Shown here one piece after another: positions 57,964-64,000 of a stretch of DNA of 64,000 nucleotides (positions are counted from its first letter, which is position 1; each line of letters begins with the position of its first letter). Source of the stretch: Amyloporia xantha (lineage: Eukaryota > Basidiomycota > Agaricomycetes > Polyporales > Adustoporiaceae); NCBI GenBank assembly GCA_036971615.1, contig JAYKKR010000025.1:186001-250000 (forward strand), in the 5' to 3' direction. Under the pieces are notes generated by a model, which was not told where the DNA came from, did not search any database, and worked only from the letters and a program-made list of their open reading frames with translations. A program made the translations under genes and the position numbers.

Positions 57964-60900
57964 TTACACCCCCTTCACACTCAAATATTGACTGTCCCCA
58001 GTCAATCCCTCCATCTGCACCTGAAGCACCTGAACATGATCCGCAAGGTTGCGGAAATTGTCATTGCACTGTTTCACGAACCAGAGCAAAGCCCCATGAC
58101 GGGTCTCCAGAACCTGATAGACGTCCTCTCCCCACTCTGGACAGGTGGAGTCAGCAACAGATGTGGTCGCATCGGGTAGCATCTTTCGTTCTCCTGTAGG
58201 GTCCACAGCAACAGGTCGGGCGTAGTGCCAATCCTCCAGTGTCCAGCGGGCCCCGGAAAGTTCCTCGACTTGTGCGCATTTCTCAAGACTTGGAAGCTCC
58301 GCAACTGATGGGCTCGCCTCCTGCACGTAGAGACCGTAGACCGTGTCCTCTTCCGCACTGGATGTCGGCGACTCTGCCTGGTGCACTTCGCTTTCCCTCG
58401 CCTGCGTATCGTCGTCCTCCGCCTGCTGTGTCTCGAGAAGGTCCTCTCCCGGCTCCTCCGTGCTCTCGCCCTCTGCCTCGTCATCGGCCCTGCCAGGTAC
58501 GTCGAGGGATACGCTTCCCTCCTCGAAGAGTTCGAGTAACTCCAAGCTTGGCGTCCCTGGTTCCGTCGGTTCCGCGCGTTGAGCCCAGTCGAAGGGCGGT
58601 GGCAGCCGTGACTTCCAGTCCTTCCCCCACTCGCGCTCCGCCAGCTCCTCAACACCCTGCAGCCACACCGCACGCTCCTGCTCTTCATGTTGAGCAAGCT
58701 CCCGTGCTTCACGTTGAGCACGCCGCGTACGACGCTCCTCCCGCGCTTTGCATCGAGCACATTGTGCGCCGCGCTCCTCCTCAGTGGACAAGGGAATCTT
58801 GCGCACATTCTCGTCTTTGTCACCGTCCAGTCCATGCGCGGCCCCACTCCTACTAGCAGTATCGCCCACCGTATGCATGTTCGCAACGCCGCGGTCGGAC
58901 TCCTTGTCTCTCACCTCCGCTGCATTCCTGTTCACGTCTCTTGCTGCCATCGCAGTCCTTCCGCCCGCCTCACAGCTATTCATCAGCGGTTCATTTGCCT
59001 GCCACAGCAGTGTGGTCCCGTATAAATCGACGTTGAGACCACCTTCGCGCATCTTCGCCAGCTCGCTCGGCCTGTCTTCTGGCTCCATCACAAGGCTACC
59101 CGGCCACCACTTGTCCATCGTTTGATCCGACTGTGTCAGGTCCTCCAGAGAAGCTCGCCATAGGTCGCCTGCGCTTCCTCCCACAATACAGGGGCCCAGC
59201 GCCGTCTCGCCCACCACGTCCTCCTCCCCATCCGTGCCATTGCTTTCTTCTGAGAATACATCCTCCGCATTCATCGCGCTCTTGATTCCAGTGTCATCCG
59301 CGACGAGCTCCTCAACAAACAGATTCAAGTCAGCAGCGGATCCTGCCTCTCCCGCAATTCCAGGAACTCGGCCATCCGCGCACGCGTCGTCGCCTACACT
59401 GTCTTCGCACCCTGTACCCCACACCGGCTGTACTCGCGGCAGATCGGTACTCGCAGTGTTCGCTGTCCCAGAGCCCGGCCTTTGCTCGCGCTCGCATCTG
59501 TGCTCTACCCGCACGTCGATTTCTTCGTTCAGCAGCGTGATCCTCAGCGCGTTTGTGTCCATTCCGACGTTCTTGCTTACCGCCCCATCCTTGGAGTCCT
59601 CTGCTCTCGTGTCGAGCCCCTTCTGTTCACAGTGGCTATGCAACGCCCCTCCCCAGTCCGCGCCAGCATTGTCGCCGGTGCCCCTCTCGTACGCCCTTAT
59701 TCCTAGGCTCCAGCCCGCGTTTTCTTCCTTCTCACCCCGGTCTCCACCTCGCCGACGTCCATACCCGTCCTGGTCCTCGCAAGCGCCAGGTAGTCGACCC
59801 CCTTCCCCCAAAGATCGCGTTTGTTCAGCCTCTGGTGCGGATCGGTTGTCGGGGCCCGGATCGTGTGCTGTCTCTGCGCCAGTTCGTGTGGTCCCTGTCT
59901 TCCCTGTGTCGTTTCCGCCCCCCGTCCTTGCGCCCTGTCCTAGGTCCTCGTCCACGCGCCCGTTCTCACTTTCCCCGCTTCGCCCCTCTCCCACCTCTCC
60001 CTCCCTTCCGTCCGCGGCCCTAGCACCACATGCTTCTCCCTCCAACACGTCCCTTGATCCTCCTACTCCTTTCATACTGTGCGATGCCAGCATCCTCCCC
60101 CTCGTATTCTCACCCCCGTGCTCGATTTCCTGCCCTCTGCTTCGCCCTACACTCCCTTCCGGATTCTCGACGGCGCACGCTCCTCCCTTTGCGGGTCCTC
60201 GTTCGCCCAAGCCCCCCTCTTCCGTATTTCTCCCATCGCTGTCCGTGCCGCTGAAACATGCGTGTAGTGTGGGCGTCCCCCGTACGATTCGCTCACTGAA
60301 CCATTCCTTTTCGCCCCCGGATATCAATGCCTGCAGGAAAGGCATAACGACCCCCAGTAGGTACAGTATAGTGTAAATCGCACAGTGGAAGACTGTAAGA
60401 GCGAGCAGGACTAGAGCTAAACTTCCAGTGGCAGCAACGGGCACAGGGCAGATGGGTTCGAGCCATTCCGTCGATCGATTGTCGTCACGTTGTATCATGT
60501 CCGTCTTCCACAGGAAGTTCCCAGCAAGCTCCCTATTCGTACTCTGCAGATCGCCCAAACTGGTCGGAAGGTACGCCCATCCAAAGCGAGTCGAAAGCGA
60601 AAGTCCCGATTCCCTTGCCGTGTTTCCTGAGCTTGGGGTAGCAATCCGTCCTTCATAACCCCCTCTGAACACGCGTGCTATCGCCTTAGGTTGACCAGTA
60701 AGTTCCCCTGGTAGCTGTACTCCTAGGCTGCCGTACGACCCGTTGCGTGAGAGCGCGGACAGCGGACGCGTCGGCTGCCGTTCGAACAGCGCAGCACGCC
60801 AGCGCCCCGTCGTCGCGCTCGTAGATCCCCCAGTGAGTAGAGACCCCCCGGATGCCGCCCTGTCCTCGTTCTCAGGCCGCGCTTGCTCCCCGCGCGTATC

Positions 60901-63900
60901 AATGCATAGTTGACGTGCTTGAAGTTTCGTCGGATCTGTGGCATCGTCGTCGGCTACTCTTCTCCCTCCGCTCCCGCCTATGTCCTCGCTCACTCTATTT
61001 CCGCACACAGTCCTCTGCCCTCTTCTTCGCCCTACGCTTTCTTCCCGATTCTCGATGGCGCGCTCTCCTCCCGACACCATCGCTGTCGACTGCTCTCCCT
61101 CCCGGCGGCTGCTGGGTACCAACTTTCCTGCTCCAGCTTCCGCTCCCGTAATGCGAGAGTACCCGCGCGTGCCGTGGTCGTACACGCCTTCCTTGTCTCC
61201 CCTCTCCATAAGCCGTTGACGTTCGATGAGTACTGGCCCTCTCGCCCTTGTCCAGTTCATTCCTAGTATACCTCGTAGTTCATGTAATGACCTGTACAGA
61301 ATGAGCCTGATGCGTAGAAACATGCGGCCGCACCTAACGAGTACGCTGCTCGCCGTTCCTAGGTCCCAGCCAGATTCGAACGCACTCATGTTCCCTGTCA
61401 AGCGCTTATATTCCCCCTCTGGCATGCGTGTCCAAGTCGTCCCGGCACATGTCTTAGACCAGCGTCCGTAAGTATCGTCTCGGCAGCTCGAGTTGTACGG
61501 AAGGGCCGCCGCTGTCGGGAGAATCAAGAATCCGATATTCGGTTGTGTATCCACTGGCCATAGGTCCGTTTTCTTCCTTCCGGAGCTCTGCCCCCGCGCG
61601 CTCGCCCAGCCCCTAGATCGAGGACCCAGTTCCCCAGGTAGTTGTAGTCCCAGACCCGCGTACAGCCCATTGCGCGAGAGTGCGGACAGCGAGCGCGTCG
61701 GCTGCCGTTCGAACGGCGCAGCACGCCAGCGCCCCGTCGTCGCACTCGTAGACCCACCAGTTAGTAGAGACCCCCGGATAGCAAGGAAAAAGTCCAGCGC
61801 ACAGCGCGGGAGGAGCCCGAACAATGGCTTCGGCGATAACGTCGAAAAGCGTGCCTCCGCCGTATATCGATCAGTGAACTCCCCAGACAGCGGCGATCCC
61901 AAGCTTGTACACGAGCTGTGGTTGCACAGGAGCGCGCACACAGGGCGCGTCGCCCCCCGTTCGAATGGTGCAACGCCCCAGCCCCCAGTCAATGTACTCG
62001 TGAATCCACCAGTTGTTAGCCCTGAAGACCACCAGACACCGAAGCAGTAACCCAGCATGCTGCGCCAGAAAGGCCAGGGCAAAGGACATGACGAGAAGCC
62101 CCCGCCTACGATGGGCGGGGCGCCCGACAGCGCCAACTTCAGCGCTCGTCTGCTAACATTGTCGCCCGTCGTCGTCCTCCCTGTCCCGTCGTCTCTCTCT
62201 TCACCCCTGCTCGGCTCCTTCGCGCTCCCTCCCGGTTCTGAATACCTTGTAGCTCCCGCCCGCTCTCGCTGTCCCCGCGCCGTCTGCGCATCTCTGCAGC
62301 CCCCGCGCTCTTCGACCCGCAGCGTCTCCTCTCTCTTCTCCGACATGCTCGACGCTCGCATTCGCCCCTCCGTCTCGGCCCCCCTTCCTTCCGCGTACCT
62401 CGTAGTGACTGAAACGATCTCCTCCACCACTGTCTTGACGCGATCTGTCGTGTCCGAGGTGACAGACACTAGCCCCACCCCTTCCAAGGTAGGTCCCTCC
62501 TCACGTTTCGACGCGCCAAACGCGTCCCACCCGCCGCTTGGGTAAAGTCCAAAAAACGGACTCAGCGAGAGGAACGGGAAGTCTGGGACGGGCAGGGCGC
62601 TCGGCGGCGCTCCCTGCGGCGCTCGCCCTGCCTTCCCGACCGTCTTCGTTCTCCTTTTCTCAGCCTGCCCGGCTCGTTCTTCCTCTCCCCGTGCCTTCGC
62701 CATCTGCTGTTCTGATTCAGGGCCCCTTGCAGGCCACTCACCTTCCACCCGCTGTCCCCTCTCTCGTCCCGCCCCCTCCTCCGCGGGCTTCTCATCGCCC
62801 GCCCCCCCTGTCCCTTTCGCTGCGCTTAATGCGCACTGCCGCCCCTCCATCTCTGATGCGCTCCATTCTGCAGCTCTGATTTCGCTTGCGCATGTCTCCA
62901 CCCCCTGCACCTCGCCACAGGTTCCCGCATGAAACGTGTTCCAATGCCTCAGCGCGCTTGAACGGGTATGTGCACTCCTCATCCTTAACTCGTCCTCTGT
63001 TACTGACGCATCAGCTCCTCGTGGATTAGTTCCCGACACTAGAACCGGTGCTCGTTTCGCTGTCCCGGGGCCGTTGTCCTTGTCCAAATTCCCTGCGCGC
63101 GTCAATTGTTCGGCAACACGACCTGCTAACGAGGGGTAGAGGATGCAGTTTGCAATCGGGAGGGGGCTTGCTCGCGCCACATCGGGTACACGTCCCTCGT
63201 TCCCTTCTCCCTTCTCTCTTCCTCCCCGCGACATCCTCAGAACGCGTTGCCCTTCCTCCATCTCTTCTGCGCTCCCCTCCGAGCCTCTATTATTGCCCAA
63301 ACATCTCTTCTCCACGCCTGCCGCGGGTGGTGCGTATACTTGTGCCGCTGTGCTTAGCGCAGTATACTCGTTCTGGTCCGTCGACGCTTCCCCCGTCGCC
63401 GCTGTATGACTCTCGATCGAATCTGGCACCCTTCTTCCCATCACCGGGCTCTCAGCGGCGCGCCTCTGCGCATTTGATGTTCGTATAGACTGATCGGCCA
63501 TCACTCTTGGTAACCGCCGAGTCCTGTGGGCACGCTCAACACCAAACATCCTTGCAGCGTCCGAAAATTGATTAGCGGGGAAAGTAGATGGCGAGAGAGA
63601 CGAAGGATCGCATCCCGTGGCTCCAAGCTTAAGACCTGACTTCTGCTCGTTCGCGTCGCCCCCAGGCGCTTTCGACGCGAGGTTCGAATAAGAGCTCCCC
63701 GAAGCACCCGTCCTGAGCTGTGTACCCCTGCGCGTGTCAACTGCGTCTTTGACGTTCCCCGCTCGTATTATCCCCTCCGAATCGCTAGAGTTACAGCACT
63801 TTCCCTCTGTCTCTGTTGCGCTCCGCTCCGTGCACCACAGCTTGACTAAGATTGTTTCCTTCCCCTGCGTCTCGTGGAGTCTCGTTGCGTGCGAGGCGTC

Positions 63901-64000
63901 GGGTGGTGCTCTCTCTGGTAGTACGGCGCACTCTTCTTTCCGTCTCGACGCGTGTACCCCTGTCTGTACACCCTCCTTTAACGAATCTGGCTCCTCTCCG
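57964..64000 (-). CDS. unknown very long protein, 5' end beyond the right edge
   Basis: One minus-strand frame is open from the right edge of the window to a TGA/TAA-type stop at 57964, about 2,010 codons, with no stop; the first in-frame ATG inside is at 63549 but the frame continues upstream, so this is partial. Most of it is polar, rich in Gly, Glu, Arg, Ala and Ser. There are hydrophobic stretches (about 62040-62090 and 60310-60415, LALVLLALTVFHCAIYTILY). Three copies of a roughly 50-residue repeat (GSLLTGGSTSATTGRW, FERQPTRPLSALSRNG) lie at about 60710-60850, 61635-61770 and 61870-62020. The C terminus has a charged helix (CARCKAREERRTRRAQREAR) and a coiled-coil-like end (NFRNLADHVQVLQVQMEGL). 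I recognise no family. The plus-strand ORFs here look like GC-driven shadows. Confidence 0.5.
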   Translation of the reverse strand, partial: GEEPDSLKEGVQTGVHASRRKEECAVLPERAPPDASHATRLHETQGKETILVKLWCTERSATETEGKCCNSSDSEGIIRAGNVKDAVDTRRGTQLRTGASGSSYSNLASKAPGGDANEQKSGLKLGATGCDPSSLSPSTFPANQFSDAARMFGVERAHRTRRLPRVMADQSIRTSNAQRRAAESPVMGRRVPDSIESHTAATGEASTDQNEYTALSTAAQVYAPPAAGVEKRCLGNNRGSEGSAEEMEEGQRVLRMSRGGREKGEGNEGRVPDVARASPLPIANCILYPSLAGRVAEQLTRAGNLDKDNGPGTAKRAPVLVSGTNPRGADASVTEDELRMRSAHTRSSALRHWNTFHAGTCGEVQGVETCASEIRAAEWSASEMEGRQCALSAAKGTGGAGDEKPAEEGAGRERGQRVEGEWPARGPESEQQMAKARGEEERAGQAEKRRTKTVGKAGRAPQGAPPSALPVPDFPFLSLSPFFGLYPSGGWDAFGASKREEGPTLEGVGLVSVTSDTTDRVKTVVEEIVSVTTRYAEGRGAETEGRMRASSMSEKREETLRVEERGGCRDAQTARGQRERAGATRYSEPGGSAKEPSRGEERDDGTGRTTTGDNVSRRALKLALSGAPPIVGGGFSSCPLPWPFWRSMLGYCFGVWWSSGLTTGGFTSTLTGGWGVAPFERGATRPVCALLCNHSSCTSLGSPLSGEFTDRYTAEARFSTLSPKPLFGLLPRCALDFFLAIRGSLLTGGSTSATTGRWRAAPFERQPTRSLSALSRNGLYAGLGLQLPGELGPRSRGWASARGQSSGRKKTDLWPVDTQPNIGFLILPTAAALPYNSSCRDDTYGRWSKTCAGTTWTRMPEGEYKRLTGNMSAFESGWDLGTASSVLVRCGRMFLRIRLILYRSLHELRGILGMNWTRARGPVLIERQRLMERGDKEGVYDHGTRGYSRITGAEAGAGKLVPSSRREGEQSTAMVSGGERAIENREESVGRRRGQRTVCGNRVSEDIGGSGGRRVADDDATDPTKLQARQLCIDTRGEQARPENEDRAASGGSLLTGGSTSATTGRWRAALFERQPTRPLSALSRNGSYGSLGVQLPGELTGQPKAIARVFRGGYEGRIATPSSGNTARESGLSLSTRFGWAYLPTSLGDLQSTNRELAGNFLWKTDMIQRDDNRSTEWLEPICPVPVAATGSLALVLLALTVFHCAIYTILYLLGVVMPFLQALISGGEKEWFSERIVRGTPTLHACFSGTDSDGRNTEEGGLGERGPAKGGACAVENPEGSVGRSRGQEIEHGGENTRGRMLASHSMKGVGGSRDVLEGEACGARAADGREGEVGEGRSGESENGRVDEDLGQGARTGGGNDTGKTGTTRTGAETAHDPGPDNRSAPEAEQTRSLGEGGRLPGACEDQDGYGRRRGGDRGEKEENAGWSLGIRAYERGTGDNAGADWGGALHSHCEQKGLDTRAEDSKDGAVSKNVGMDTNALRITLLNEEIDVRVEHRCEREQRPGSGTANTASTDLPRVQPVWGTGCEDSVGDDACADGRVPGIAGEAGSAADLNLFVEELVADDTGIKSAMNAEDVFSEESNGTDGEEDVVGETALGPCIVGGSAGDLWRASLEDLTQSDQTMDKWWPGSLVMEPEDRPSELAKMREGGLNVDLYGTTLLWQANEPLMNSCEAGGRTAMAARDVNRNAAEVRDKESDRGVANMHTVGDTASRSGAAHGLDGDKDENVRKIPLSTEEERGAQCARCKAREERRTRRAQREARELAQHEEQERAVWLQGVEELAEREWGKDWKSRLPPPFDWAQRAEPTEPGTPSLELLELFEEGSVSLDVPGRADDEAEGESTEEPGEDLLETQQAEDDDTQARESEVHQAESPTSSAEEDTVYGLYVQEASPSVAELPSLEKCAQVEELSGARWTLEDWHYARPVAVDPTGERKMLPDATTSVADSTCPEWGEDVYQVLETRHGALLWFVKQCNDNFRNLADHVQVLQVQMEGLTGDSQYLSVKGV

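Noticed and set aside
59234..60376. 380-codon plus-strand ORF inside the long minus ORF
   Set aside because: It is bounded by stops within 1.1 kb while the minus frame is open for 6 kb; composition is Pro/Ser-rich as expected for the complement of a Gly/Glu/Arg-rich frame.

Overview
The window looks like a transposon graveyard from a filamentous basidiomycete, most likely an agaricomycete. The evidence is a decayed Plavaka-type transposase, several Ty3/Gypsy retrotransposons (one a chromovirus with a chromodomain), an Spt5-like KOW protein gene, a BEM3-like PX-PH gene, an F-box/LRR gene, a Pif1/Helitron-type helicase scrap, and short (about 50-60 nt) GT-AG introns. No rRNA, functional tRNA or CRISPR was seen. 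Almost every recognisable gene is broken.

Layout. 0-2.7 kb: N-terminal two thirds of a BEM3-like gene (minus), running off the left edge, with nonsense codons and a frameshift. 2.8-5.7 kb: Plavaka transposase pseudogene (minus), split by a 1.05 kb LTR-like repeat. 5.7-8.7 kb: a tRNA-derived SINE and AT-rich element F. 9.9-11.5 kb: truncated GC-rich element E, cut into an F-box/LRR gene (11.5-13 kb). 14.8-17.3 kb: a fold-back element with minisatellite arms. 19-29 kb: one Spt5-like KOW gene (minus) shattered by an LTR-like repeat, GC-rich element A, a tandem-repeat block and a CATCAGG-ended TIR element. 29-34.8 kb: a second CATCAGG element, helicase scrap, LTR-like repeat, an intron-bearing coiled-coil/zinc gene and an integrase tail. 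34.8-40.7 kb: fold-back element B carrying a second copy of F. 40.7-44 kb: an LTR and the front half of a chromovirus. 44-47.4 kb: element C (sister of A and E). 47.4-48.3 kb: retroelement scraps. 48.3-50.6 kb: fold-back element D (sister of B). 50.6-57.6 kb: an inverted Gypsy element beside the integrase-chromodomain half and 3' LTR of the chromovirus. 58-64 kb: a very long ORF (minus) still open at the right edge.

The most unusual content is the set of five elements A-E. Two internally unrelated families (A/C/E: head-to-head GC-rich arms around a core; B/D: AT-rich fold-backs) share the same roughly 95 bp terminal cassette, itself a hairpin. Most of their ends cut off another gene or element, and the two flanks of B, C and D do not match, so they look like rearrangement breakpoints. 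For element A one rearrangement can be reconstructed: inverting 23165-23581 restores an intact LTR-like repeat and puts a coding segment back in the right strand, and both joints carry 7-bp duplications. Removing A with one 7-bp copy restores an open exon. This points to a cut-and-paste-like family with 7-bp target duplications and recombination-prone or aberrantly used ends. No transposase for it is visible here.
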